Assembly (NCBI RefSeq): GCF_003590095.1
Contig: NW_020800313.1
Coordinates: 62,001-126,000 of the forward strand
Direction: 5' to 3'
Origin: Trichoplusia ni
Lineage: Eukaryota > Arthropoda > Insecta > Lepidoptera > Noctuidae
Length of the DNA: 64,000 nucleotides
Part shown: positions 48,401 through 61,000 of the stretch, in pieces
Layout: each line of letters starts with the position of its first letter
Position numbering within the stretch: position 1 is the stretch's first letter
Position numbers and translations under genes: made by a program
The notes under the pieces: generated by a model
Seen by the model: the letters and a program-made list of their open reading frames with translations, nothing else
What the model was told of the DNA's origin: nothing
Database searches by the model: none

Positions 48401-51400
48401 CGATGCAATTGCTGCGACACATGTTTCAATTGCTCTACCATGTCTATTATCTTCAGGGCTTCCCGGCTATTTTCATTTTGTATTGTTCCGATTTATCAGC
48501 GTCGCGCTTCGTATAACAAACAACACCAAAATAGCGAGCCCAGCCAGTAATCAAAGGACGGAATCAAAACGGCACCACCGTAACAGCTTTGATGTTTCTT
48601 TGTAAATTTGTTTTGATGTCATTCCTATGGCTTGATTTACATACCGACCAACACGATTCCTTTAGAAATAACTGACTTTGAATCGAGTATTTCAAACGCG
48701 CGAACTATCAGTGGCTTTACACTAAGACAGTTTGTAAACATAATATTCAAAGTGAAGAATTCTCGAACTCCTAAAGTATTTTTGTTCGTTATTAGAATAC
48801 TTAAGCAAGTCGAAAGCGTAGGAAATAAGGTGGGTGTTTTATTTGTTAATTCTTTTTTAAGACAGTTGAGACATTTAATGACGCCGGGACGTGTGTCTTG
48901 ATCACTAAACTCTTTTGTCGGAAAAGCAATAAAGTGTGGCCAAAACGATGAAGACGTCAGTGTTCTGTAGAGCGGCGACACCGCACTGAGCAGTGATTAA
49001 CGAGCTGGTGACATTCTATTCCCCTTCCTCCCAAACTAATCCCGTACTTGTCCTAGAACATAACAATACGGCAACATTCCGCTGTTTGATTAAACTTTAC
49101 GGATTAAGTTTCATTCACAAAAAATATGGAGCGAGACTTTTAATTAATATCATGAACTACTTCTGTCGATTCGACGCTGCTAATTTGCTTTCTGTCGCAT
49201 TTTCGTGTCGTGTCAGACTTCTAATAGATTTTAAAGTAGAATTGTAGCTAAAAATAAGTCTACCTAATTTCCGTAGTTTTAATTGGAAAACTAGTAGAGA
49301 CAGCGAACATTTTTGAACTTTCCTAATACTCTCTTAAAAAAGAAGCTCAATTCCAACGTTTGTACTTAGAAGTATAAGTATTCATCTTAGCACAGCTATC
49401 AATCGTTGGTTTAATTGTGAGTGTTGACGGACTTCATCTTTATGTACACATGAGTGTCAATTTTAATAAGATATTACGTATCGAGTTCCGAGAGTCGCCG
49501 TGTCGCGGACGTGGGACGGACAGACATGAAAGGATTTCAGACGAGTCTATTTTCACCCGCTTTGAACCGTCGGACGTTTGTGTTTGTTTGTGTTCGCAAC
49601 TTTCAAGTTGAAGGCGAATGTGTCACGGATTATGTTATTACTTTAGTACCAATTTATTGCAGATATAAGGATTTTTGGTTTGCTGCCTAGTTAAGTGGTA
49701 TTTATGACTGCAGCTGTAGGGAGAGCTAATCATAATAAACTTGGTCAAGATCATGAAGTACATAAGTAACGCAAACACATTTAGAATGTAGATAAACTTG
49801 TTTGTAGCGCAGTTTAGAAATATTCATGGGTTTAGTTTGGACTGTTACAAATATTTAAGCAGTCAGGCAGCGAGAGAGCCTGGTAAACACCACTGAAGTT
49901 GGGGTACGTGCGCGGCATGCGATACAGGCCGGCGCGGGCTCGGCATCCCGATCACGGCGATCACGGCCAACAAATTCCCGATACGACGGGCCCGTGGTGA
50001 TTGTCACGGCTGACGATCCCTCTAACTAAATGTCACGTGCATGCAATCCCTGTACACCATGTAAATGTCCAGCATAGGGAACGAGTTGAATTAAAATTGA
50101 CTTGTCAATCCTTACTTAATATTTTAAATGTGAAAGTAACTCTGTCTGTCTGTCTGTCTGTTACGCTTTCACGTCTAAACCACTGAACTGATTTTAATGA
50201 AATTTGGTACAGAGATAGAGTTGACCTAGAGAAAGAACATAGGATAGTTTTTATCCCGGAACTTTGAAAGTTCTCTTGGAAACACGATATAACCGACCAT
50301 GCTCGACGCGGGGGAAACCGCGGGCGAAAAGCTAGTTGTATATAAAGTTTAAATATGTCATGTTTTGTCTATCATATAGACTGCAGTGGGACAATAAAGA
50401 ATAATCAGGTCAACTAATTTAATAACTCAACATTAAAACTACAATTTAAATAAGAATCATCCATCAGACCCAAAAGAAGAATCAATTGATTTTGGAAATA
50501 TAACATCTGCCAATGGTCCCCGCCAGGCTCCATATGGCCTTATCATCAATTCGGTCTGACATAATCCAGCGACAACTTGGTGACAGTTTTATGTTGGATG
50601 ATAAATTATTTTCCTGTAGTTAATATTCATTTTCGCGTACTCGTCAAAATATTTATGGTGCCAAACGAATTTAAAAACGGGCGTGACGGCGTGACAACCT
50701 CGGTCATTCGCTTGCGAATCAAAGAAGCCGCCGTCTTTGATCTAGTTGCCTGAAGCCGTACGTATAGCGCACAGCTGAAAAATATTAATAAAAATGTTTG
50801 CGATTCGGTCGAGCTGTACGCTGAGGGCAATAAACATTAGTTTCAATGAATATGAACAGTAATACAACGCGAGATTGCGCGTCGTCGTGTCGTGTATCTA
50901 ATAAATACGCTTGTTCACTTGTCGAGTAAACCATTATGGCAGGGTTGGCGGACTGTTTGTTTAACATTCCGCCGGTCACATAAAAACGAGTCTTTTGAAT
51001 TGGCAAAATTTATTCATAGCACCAACAAGCTTTTCGTTTTTCCTTTATATTGTAATAAGAAAAGGTGTTGGTCTATACTGATTTTATTTTCTCCCCAAAT
51101 AAAACTCGTCACTGTTCCTGGTCTTATTAGAAATTCTTGCCTAATAACGCAGAGGAATTCTTGACATAATTTCAGGGAGCAGTTGTTTTTTCAGCTTATT
51201 GCATGTCGGGGGGAGTGGGTCGCACTCCACACACGCTCACTAGATTCATCACTGCCACGCTATAAATTCCACAACAATTTATGAGATTGTTACATCTTAA
51301 TAAACCTACAGATGTTCTAGCATACTACATCATCAACATTATATTAAGATCCGCTACAATATAATTTATTATATGTTTGTTTTTACACCGAAATCTTGTA

Positions 51401-54400
51401 GACGTTGGCAGAGGCTAGCTAACATTTTTCAAGAGTTTTCAATACAAAACTTTTCTTTAAACTGTCTTTGTTACCTTGATATCTATAACTCAAATCTATT
51501 TTAGTGTAAATATTTTCGACAAACAAAAACAAACGTCTTGAGTGTTGAGACTATTTCAAGATATAGTATAGAATACCTCAATAAATTTCATCAACTCCGT
51601 CCGTAGCCAATAAAATCTCTTTCGTTGTTGTCACTAGATAGTGCTGCTATTTCAATAAAACTTTATAGCTTTGTATCATTAACGGTGAAAGGGTGGCCTG
51701 TTTCGGGAAAAACCCGAAACAGTTTTCATGATGGCTACGTTTTGATGTCATTACCCTGTCCACCCCCGCGAATGGCCGACGCCGCTATTAAGCTATTACA
51801 CTGGGTAGCCGTGCCTTGTCATCTAGCACCAATTACATACATTCACGTCAAACAAACTTTTCCATGTACGACAAATTACCATTCATTTGTCCTCTAATTA
51901 TTTTTCTATTCACGGATAGATGGGTAGTGTATCTATACTACCTATACTTTCAGCTCAATTAATTTTCAAAGGACATTTACAAGGGGTTAAGTGCGTTTAA
52001 TAGCCAGTTTAACGAGGAGTCACTTTATTTAGATTGTCTCCGTCTCGACCCCGCTGAGTTGTAACAAAATCACCAGATGAATTAGGGCTGTGGCGTCATT
52101 ATCGTATCGATTATCATCAGCGATAAGAAAATAAATCGATAAACTATTATAGTCTTGTTAATGCTTTGTACTTTAAGTAAATTAACATATCCTTAAGTAG
52201 TAAAGTAGTGGTCATAAGAATCTACTACAATGTCATATTGATTATCTGAAGTCTCCGTGTCATAACAAAATTTTATCGAGTACATTTATGAGCATACAAA
52301 GTATCAATGGTGGCGCGTAACTTATTCCACGGGTGTCGCGGGGGAGGAAGCGGCCGTCACGCGGTGTTCCCTAACAAGACGGAATTAAATACGAATGTAT
52401 TAGTGCACGGCGCTCGTCTCTTCTTACGCGCTTTAATAATATTTAACTTTTATTCAGTCGACGCGCCTTCTTGGAACGGACCGCTGTGTGACGCGATTCT
52501 TGATTAGGATCGACGCGGCGACTCCACTGATTTCCCTAGCATAATATTTCAATAACGCAGGAAGACACGCCACCGAAGAAATCATAGATGATTTTGTTGA
52601 TGTCAACGTATTCTTTATTTGTTTTAGATGAAACGTAACATCAAAGACGCGGACGAACTCTATAAAAGGAATTCAAACGTTTCAAAGACGAGTCAGTTGC
52701 TTTGTGGTTCTGAGACACCATTATGTTGAAGAAAATATTGAATGACCTCGGCGGACGCGGATAAAAATATCGACGGCCGAAAACTTTTGGGGAAGCAATA
52801 AATCTACTTAATTAGTCAACTTCGCTTTTCACTGGAAACTGTGATTGGAAATGTTTTTTGGTTACGAATAAGATTAAGTTGGTGTCATGTTGCAGTTTGT
52901 CAGGCGCGAGCCAGTAGGATGTCAGTCGGTGGTGTGGAGGATGCCTGCGTGCGTGAACGAGTGATATGACACGGTCAACGCCGCACATGAGAAAATGTGA
53001 TCGATTAGATCAAAGGCTTTGCATGCAGCCCCACGGGCCTGAAAAATGCGGTCAAGTGATGAAGATCGCTCACCTTGTCGCACACACTGCGACACGTCCC
53101 CTCGGCTTTGTCACAGCAAGCTGTTATGTCTGGAACAAAATTAGAAACATTAATACTACGAATGTTTTATAGCATCCAACTTATTTGTATAGGAGAGGGA
53201 TCAGCGTACAGCACAACAGCTGGGGCCACACCACAATAAAGTAGCTGTGACAGTTACAGATGACGGTATAAAGCTTTGATCTATTTCCTCTAACGAGCGC
53301 TTTTATTCATATCACTCCATGTTATTGCTACGATTTAGATATCGAGACGAATAGCCAGCACAAAGTACTGACGTACGTGCCTGACCTGAAAATACTGGCT
53401 CACCGGTATCTACGGATTAAAATAAATATAAACTGTTTCACAACACCAAAATAAAACAAAAGAATAAAACGTCGAGTAATTATAAAGCTTTTCATTATTA
53501 AAACATAATTTATTATTTAAACATATCAGGGCAAATTAGCTTTGGCTTAAAAACTCATCTAGTATTTCAACTAGAACTCATTCAGAAACTAAAGTCATAA
53601 ACAACGTCATAAAATTAACACCACCCAATAATGACGTTAGTCTCTATCTCTATATTTTGCATAAATACGAAGGTAATTACTTTCAATAATACTGGAGAAA
53701 GCTGAGGTATTTACAAAGTTGTCGGGACCAGTTTAATGAGCCAATCCCAGCCCGATTTTGTTAGAACTAAATTATAGGAAGTATATATGTAGAGTACCTA
53801 CAGTTTTGCAGTTAAGCTGGATCCACACCATCTCTCGCTCAATCGTGTTCACTAGGTAACACAAATGTTGGAACAGAGAGTAATCAAATTTGATTCGAGC
53901 TTCCCTACTTTGTTTTATGTTTGTGAACTAACGCCTGTAACGATTCTCGCAAATATTTAACTTGGTTGTTAAGAACAGTTTCATGACAAGACACGAGCGT
54001 TATCACACGTTACCATGGTCTAAATTGTTCATGTAGATGACTGTATAGGCATACTTCATCAATGGATTTTCCATGAACTTCATATTATTAGTGAACCTAA
54101 ATGGCAGTGTATACTGCCCATTACAGGAAGGATAGTTTAGATCCATGATTAAGTTGCTGTAAACCGGATAATAACATCATATTCTATTAAGCCGCCTATA
54201 CTATAACCTACATAACCGCGTAACTACTAGAACTGCCACTCAACGCAAAATATAGATGTGAAGGGCTATTAATAATTTCCTCTTCATGCCAGAAACGAGA
54301 TAAGGATATTTACTGATCGAATTCCAAGTAAGACGTTTTATTCACAAGAAACTTTGAACCAAGTGGAGGTAGTGGAGCCAGGATAAGTGAATAGACTAAT

Positions 54401-54713
54401 TGAGCGTTTCTTTTCCATGAAACGAAATTAATTAAACATTTCTCTTTTTACTTTGAGAACATTTTATGGATCTTATATCTCTAATGCTGTTACAGTGAGC
54501 ATCAAATTGTAGAACCACTTTTTTAACGTTCAAGAATTTCAACGGTATGTTGATTTTTTTTCTTTTGATGTAACATGGGATTAAAGATAGAATGAAAATA
54601 ATCTTACCTTGTGCGTTGACACATGCTATGGTTACTATGAGGTATATAGCACTTGACTTCCACGCATGGCCATGCCTCCGACGGTACCGGCTGCAACTCC
54701 TACTGCTTTCCAT
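36478..54713 (-). CDS. RECK: RECK, GPI-anchored cysteine-knot and Kazal-domain protein
   Basis: 17 minus-strand coding exons: 54713-54608, 53129-53074, 43264-43181, 42534-42498, 42056-41868, 41606-41427, 41124-40898, 40756-40624, 39860-39719, 39526-39415, 39226-39061, 38821-38669, 38593-38414, 38195-38030, 37751-37606, 37375-37236, 37110-36478. They give 949 residues; human RECK has 971. Signal peptide at 20-35. Five Cys-Cys knot repeats follow (ACCDK, RACCSL, QQCCSQ, SCCRES, LHCCQK), then the Cys-rich frizzled-like part and three Kazal-type segments (about 620-650, 690-735, 740-775). The C-terminal hydrophobic tail SIGALLACLGIYVL is a GPI-anchor signal. RECK inhibits matrix metalloproteases at the cell surface and, in vertebrates, is a WNT7 co-receptor. 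Kazal 1 has lost a cysteine. Introns 1 and 2 together span more than 11 kb. Confidence 0.95.
38852..38895. repeat. Perfect 19-bp hairpin with 6-base loop in a RECK intron
   Basis: Arms 38852-38870 and 38877-38895 are exact reverse complements (CATAATAGAAGACTAATAC and its mirror), around the loop ACAGTT. It lies 30 bases past the 38821 border of the exon 38821-38669, in the intron before it. It is too short for a typical animal microRNA precursor and has no recognised family. Confidence 0.9.
39354..39385. repeat. Short tandem repeat of TACGTACCACG type
   Basis: The unit ACGTACC/ACGTACCACG is repeated about four times, 30 bases inside the intron from the RECK exon 39526-39415. It is probably replication slippage. 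Confidence 0.7.
42984..43035. repeat. Palindromic dispersed repeat (copy 2) with 12-bp exact arms
   Basis: Arms GTGGAAAAGAGA (42985-42996) and TCTCTTTTCCAC (43024-43035) are exact inverted repeats around a 27-base centre that contains GGTAGAGCG. Both words recur at 4734-4796. It could be a MITE-like or SINE-internal fragment. It lies in a RECK intron. Confidence 0.6.
47952..48050 (-). mobile_element. Non-LTR retrotransposon 3' end
   Basis: Read on the minus strand it has the order CTCTGGCATTAAGTTCGCCA, then a TTGTA...CTTGT block, then (AAATGAAT)n. This is the 3' tail of a very common lepidopteran non-LTR family known to me from memory. It is 5'-truncated and inserted in RECK intron 2. Confidence 0.55.
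50109..50335 (+). mobile_element. Non-autonomous Helitron-like element, family B, with TCTG microsatellite
   Basis: It starts TC after a host A and ends CTAG before a host T. A GC-rich hairpin (CGCGGGGGAAACCGCGGGC region) stands shortly before the 3' end. Near the 5' end it carries a (TCTG)n run, then CACTGAACTGATTTTAATGA and AGAACATAGGATAGTTTTTA. This is the widespread moth element type with a GTCY microsatellite. It is complete and non-coding, within RECK intron 2. Confidence 0.75.
50137..50161. repeat. (TCTG)n microsatellite inside the family B element
   Basis: About five TCTG units belong to the element itself and travel with it, so marker assays at such loci hit many genomic copies. Confidence 0.75.
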
Positions 54714-54747
54714 TTTCAATAATTACTGCTACAATTTTATGCTACAT
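54714..54747 (-). other. RECK: Likely 5' UTR part of RECK start exon, with upstream acceptor
   Basis: Upstream of the ATG on the minus strand, TTTCATTTTACAG ends at 54748, an acceptable 3' splice site. If used, the start exon begins at 54747 and an untranslated first exon lies farther right, up to several kb away. Confidence 0.4.
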
Positions 54748-54814
54748 CTGTAAAATGAAATATGTATTAAATTATTTCGTAAGAGAGCCAAATTTTGATC
54801 AAACAACACTTTTT

Positions 54815-55058
54815 GACGACCTCCGTGGTCGAGTGGCGTACGCACCGGTTTCAAGGTGTCGCTAGCTCTGAGGTCCCGGGTTCGATCCCCGGTCGGGTCA
54901 ATGTAAAAATTCACATTTGTACATTGTCTCGGGTCTGGGTGTTTGTGGTACCTTCGTTGTATCTGAATTCCATAACACAAGTGCTTTAGCAACTTACTTT
55001 GGGTACAGAACAATGAATGTGATGTTGTCCGCATTTATTTATTTTATTATTATTTTTA
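54815..55058 (+). mobile_element. tRNA-derived SINE, best-preserved copy
   Basis: The head GACGACCTCCGTGGTCGAGTG has an A box (TGGTCGAGTGG) and is followed by a strong B box (GGGTTCGATCCCC). Next comes the core GGGTCTGGGTGTTTGTGG and a tail running into a T/A-rich simple repeat. Order and length are typical of a Pol III SINE. It sits about 100 bp upstream of the RECK start exon. It is not a functional tRNA, as a clear cloverleaf with an acceptor stem is lacking. Confidence 0.8.
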
Positions 55059-58000
55059 AGCCTGCTTCAGTAACTCAAGTAAACCAAAATTCCCAGTTCC
55101 TTGAATTAGAATACTATCCCATAGATTCCCAAAACCCCATTTTTAGGAAGAAAAAATGTTGGTAAGGAATCGACCCCAATCTGTTAACGCTAAAAGGTAG
55201 AGCTGTCGGCTCAAAGGGCGGGTAACTCGATCTTGGCCGGTACCAACCAGGTCAAAGGTATCTAGGCGAATTGAATTGCCGCAATCAACCTTTTTACTCA
55301 ACAACACAGTGCACCTCAATTGAGTCATCACCGATCAATACATCAATAAAATCAATCGCATCAATAAATCAACCAATCCCCGCGTGATTGATGCTCAGTA
55401 CTTCACTCGTAACGACTACGCATAGATACCAATTATTTTTACACAATACTAACTGAACAGTCAACAACAAAAGTGGCACGTAATACAAATTACCATAAAA
55501 ATAATTAAACCCTCGAATTTAGTAGGTCGTTAACAAATCATATTAGTGTCTAAACATAGTATTTTATGAGCCCTACCGGCTTGTAACGTAAGCTTTTGAT
55601 ATCAAAGTCGGCGTGAGGAAGACTCGTTAATTTATCACATTACCGCCTTTATCGCCGTGTTGGGACTAATTAGTGCGCGTTCTCATTTACAAGTACGACA
55701 CGGTACGCTCGTAAGCTGCACTTAATAAAATGAAGAGAATAGACAAAAGAGTTACATCACGACGCGCGTAATTGAAAATCAGTCCCGAAGGGTTTGCCAA
55801 ATACGTTGGCATATTCATGCCAAGTTTTTAAGTGGTTCTTTCTTGTTATTAATTATGATTTTTAGCTTAGGCAGCTGGTAAGTAAGCTCTTACAGTGAGA
55901 AAAGTTAATTTTACAATTTTTATAGCGTTAATAAAAGTGTTCTCGGATGATCTCAAATACACGTAGTACTTAACGCTAATGATAGTTGGCCGTGGTAAAT
56001 GTAGATAAAAATGTATTGTAAAATTCGTAAGTACTTGTTTACTATAATAAATCATTGTCATTTAGACAAAACGTGCCGAACTCAACGAATTCTTGCAACA
56101 TTTCTGTAAAATATTTTTTTTTCTAATACCTATTCGTGTTCATTTCCTGCATTCAAAATTAGTATCTCAAGTAAGTACAAGATGTCCGGAAGGGAATCAG
56201 ACCGTAACAGACATTAAGGACGAAGCCGGATAACGAAATCGTAAGTAAATTAATGAACAGTCGAGAGAAAAGATTTTCTCCATCCGTCGAAAAAGAAGGC
56301 GTTAATAATGTCAATGTTCTTTTTTCATGTTCTAATTAACAGCCAGCAATACATCTTAGACTGCGACCTACATTCCGAAATGTTAATTAAATCGTCGGCA
56401 TATCAAACTATCGTTTGACTGTAACAAATGTACAAGAACACATGTAAGCGGCCACAATAACATGTGCTCACATTAATGCGAGGTACGTGCAGCATTTGCG
56501 TTCACAGTCGTCGGCCAAACTTTTCGCACAAATCAAACGGGAGCCGGCGGACCGTGTGAATCCACTAAACTAAAATAAAAATGCTTTATAGCCACACGGA
56601 CTCGACTCCAAGTAAACTTAGGCTTTAACGCTGTTGTGATGTCTAGAAGTTTTCCTTTGAGGAGGTTAGAAGCTCTATAAATATTTGAGATGCTATTTAA
56701 ACTTTTTCCTCACGTAAATTAAAAAGAATGGTCAAGACAGGCTGGTGGAGATCATGGAAGTCTGATTGCATTTAAATAGGGAGCAAACGGGCTTTTAAAA
56801 TTGTAAAAATACGTGTACGTTTAGTATATTTTAGTGTAGGTATCCACTTCTACAATGGACCAATACAGTTTCCATAATACAGTAATATTCGCAACTTAAA
56901 CTGCTCCCAAGAATACAATTAAAGAAGAACTTACGCCATAAAGGAAAACAGTAACAAAAGTATCCTAACAACCCTTAAGCCAAAGAAAATGGACTTGAGC
57001 TTCATATAAAATTAATGAAACGAATAATAAACTTTACGTTTATTCTTTTTTATACTGCTAAGTAAGGTGTTACATATCTATACCAAGGGAGATAACTCTA
57101 GGAAAGAAAAATAGATATAGCAATAGTTTCAGTTTGAACTAACAGCCTGGCTATCCAGTCGGGATAGTTAATTTATGTTAGACTACGACCATGTGCGAAG
57201 GTTGGATCAATTTAATTATCAGAGAAACACATTTTCAGAAAATTATTTTTGTTTCTTTTTACAAACATAATCGTCTCTCGCAGCCTTGAAATACCTTTAA
57301 CTATAAGGTAATATTTCAAGTATTTGACTAAAATAGTAAAAAAAATAATAGGCAATATGATGTACCAGCTTGAGTATGGTTCTCAATTAATATTTCTCGT
57401 AGGCCAGAAAGTTATAGATGAGCTATTGAAAAATGGCCTTAACTCGGTTTCAGCCCATTAAACGTTTACTCATTTTAAATAATTAACGTAACAGTATTTA
57501 ATTGCATTTAAACTCTTTGCACGAATTACCACAATTTATTAAAACCTAAGCTTATTCGAAACAATGTAGGCGTTAGGAATGCTTGCCCTACGTGTCCCGC
57601 GTAGGACAAAGTCGTCGAAAGTGATACCACAGTCACATAAAATTGGAATAAAAATCCCATCTTACGTGGTTATAAAATATCTGTGTACCAAAATTTCCTC
57701 CAAATCTGTTGCCTTTTTGCGTAAATATACAAAACTGACGTATTTTCAACAAAAACATGCGATATCCTTAAAAACTCAACAAACAGAGAAGATAAAAGTA
57801 TTATTAATGGGTATTTCCGGGCCGGATACCAATCATTACAAATTTACAAATGTTAGCTACTAATAATTCCCAAATTATATGTAATCATTATCAAAGACAT
57901 AGAACGAAATATACGATAGGAAATTATATTTCTAAATACACGAACCACTAATACTGTTTGATCTTATATTTTATCTATAATTCATTACAATACTTTGTCA

Positions 58001-61000
58001 TTAAAAACATCAAAGCTATATTTTCTTTGATAAAACATCAAAGGTATGCAAAATATTGCTACAAGCGTTTTTATAACAAATTACGGTACTCAGAGAATGT
58101 TTCATTTTTTACATAACAAATATAGACTATAAAAATATTAGAAATGTAAAAAGTTTATTTATGAAGCAACCTACTTACTTATTCCAGCATTTTATTGCTT
58201 TAATTTATCCGCAAGTATTATCCGGTCGTTTCGTTTTGACATCTTTTAAAACCCGGACGTGTCTTATCAGTATAGTTTATAGCTAATCGCAATTTTGCAC
58301 TTAAGATAAAAAGTTTTTTTTTAACACACACACACTGAACTCATAAACAAACAAAAAATTCAACAAGAAAATATAAGGTAATAAAAATGTAAAAAGTTTT
58401 TCACTCAATTTTCACGAACATTTCACGATAATAAAATTCGCGCGCTTTTCGTAAGTCTCTAGCACAACCTCCCCCACAACCTTTCTCGCGCCAAATTGAC
58501 GCGTTACTAAATAGACCGGCATAAATTCATTCAACTCCAGTTTCTACACATTCCGTCTTTGTCACACGTATGTTTACATGAATATCGTTATCTCTTTCCC
58601 TCGCTTCCGCCTGATGAACCCTATTGAGCTCGTTAGTCATTAATTAATTCTGCATAAGAAAATTACTTTTAATTTAAACAGTGCACAGATGTGACCAATT
58701 TTGTTCAGTTACAGGGCTTGGTATAAAACTAAAACTTAATTTGATTTATGTGATTTTTGTAACGCAATGTGCTATAAAATGTGGATATGTAAACACATAA
58801 TGATCTGTGTGTACGAGAATTACAAGACTCTTTCGTTTGTGATTCTATTAAAATGTTTGTATATCTTTTTATCAATTAAAAGTTAAATGATAAAGTGTAT
58901 TACGAAAGTCTGCATGTTGCTTTTTATTTTTTCTGTGTCATATTATACTGGCTAATAGAAAGTCTAGTAAAAATAATTAAGTATTTATCTCCCGTATATA
59001 ATTGTGTATGGACCACACAGATTTACGGGAGACGCCCAAGTACAGTGAAGTTCGATATTTATCAGTGCTTCTAAATTTATTAACACCCTGTATTTCCTTC
59101 CGATGGAAGAGTACTGAGATTTTCTAGAACAATTTGTTCCAGACCATCCTTTTTCTCTTTCGACTTCTAATTCTAATAAATTTCACGATTTCTTAGAAAC
59201 TTGGGTTGCTCTGATATTTCAGAGCAAGCTTTGAATTACCTTCCGAAGATTTTTATTTACCAAGCGCCAAGGAGTAGTATGTATTGTTTTAGTATGGTCA
59301 AATACATAAACGTCTTGTCAAACCGAAACAGGTAGTAGTTATTGAGCGTACGTACGTAAAATCAGTTGATGTAAATAAACAATAAGATTATCAGAATATT
59401 TTCAGAAACACGACATATTTTTTTGTACTCGAAGTGACACAGCTAGGTCTGTTTGTGTCCTTGTTAGCATATTCGGCTACCTGCTATCAGTCAAGTGGTG
59501 CGCGGGGCAGGCGTATGGCGCCACTTGAGCTCGGCGCCACCACCCAATACTCGTATAATTAAAACAAATGAACCGCCTTCATTTGTTCCTCTCACTAAAT
59601 ATGGTTTACGCTCCGCTTTCATTATAAGCACCCCTTTACGTTGTGAAAACATGTACATAATTAATTTTAGTTTTAATTCAGTAATACAAATGCCTGGTGT
59701 AACAAGGTAAAACATTCATTTTTCACTAAAGTGTAACAGTAATAAATTGTTAGATACATTAGTTAGAGCTTGTGCAATAGTCAACTGAATTTCTCTTGAG
59801 AAAAAGTCACATTCACTAAGATGGTAAAAAACCCAAAAACTTGATAAACGTAGGTATTAAATGTAGCAATTTAAAATCCTTTAACGTAACGCAAATAAAG
59901 ACTAGAAGCTAGTTTGTGGGATTTTGACTTGAACACTCATACATTAATACATGACGTACAAAGACATTCTTTTTGTTTTTATTGCAAAGATCTGTATCAA
60001 TGCATAGGAACACACTTTCATGAATAAATTTCCATGCCAGTCACGCAGACGTATCTCACGGCTTTCCGATAAAGCGCACTGAAGGCACCGACTACGGAGG
60101 TACATGAGCTTAGGTGCCGTCTACTGCACTCTCACACAATAAACTAATAAGGAAACATTCAAAATACCTCCATACAAAAAGCACATCAAAGCATTTTCTT
60201 TTTCAACATACTGCCTTTAAAAGGTAGTTACGTAGGTAACCCTGCATAAATGAGAAAATATTGGGGTCTCGTTCTTTAATAGAAGATTTTTATGAACCGA
60301 CCTTTCTTATAAAAGCCATTTATAATAATATCTATGGACCTTCTTTTACAAAAATAAGACAGAATTGAAAAAGCTCTCAAGCTTATCCTCCGTCGTAGAT
60401 TTATAATATGGCAATTCATTTACTGAGTTACAGGGACGTGCTACGCGAATATCCGACCCGGACTGTTTCTCTACGGGTTGTAACACAAATTAAAACAGTA
60501 GGCACGGTAAGTACTGCCACCTAACCAGTCCAAATTATACGGAATAATTAAAAGTCTAGTTAGTGGGGTATGCCGTATGATTCACAAATTATACGCTAAA
60601 GTGGAACGCAACGAGTTTCATTTATTGGCAGCATAAACAAAGAACAATTAATAGCGTTAGCAACGTTAACACTAAAACTGCCCCGAGTTCCTCTACGGGG
60701 GCATTAAACAACATACATAACACCAGCTCACTCGCACCGGGAACTGGCGCTCAATTCCATTTGTATTTCACTTCAATTCGCATTTCTATTTCGAAAGCAT
60801 TGGATTCTTTGGACGTGTTTTCAAATAAAAGGCGTGCACCTGACAGATGCGAAATCCCTAAGGTTTATTTTATGGAAAACTGTTGTTTGACGCATTGCAT
60901 CCATCAGTCTTATGTCGCATGTGTTACCAGCTGATACGGATATTGATGCGTAGAGTACCTCTGAATCGATTGCCGTGACGACGGGATTACAAAGCGCGTG

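Larger units (their letters stand above)
43268..53073. other. RECK intron 2 (9.8 kb)
   Basis: This is a single large intron between RECK coding exons 2 and 3. It holds a non-LTR tail at 47952-48050 and a Helitron-like element at 50109-50335. Several islands of higher GC are present (around 47810-47860, 48330-48400, 49900-50010, 50680-50900 and 52300-52540). No nested gene could be supported. Open frames on both strands at 48632-49247 are discussed as a finding. Confidence 0.6.

Noticed and set aside
54815..54900. Possible tRNA gene
   Set aside because: A and B boxes are present, but no proper acceptor stem was found and the SINE core and tail follow directly.
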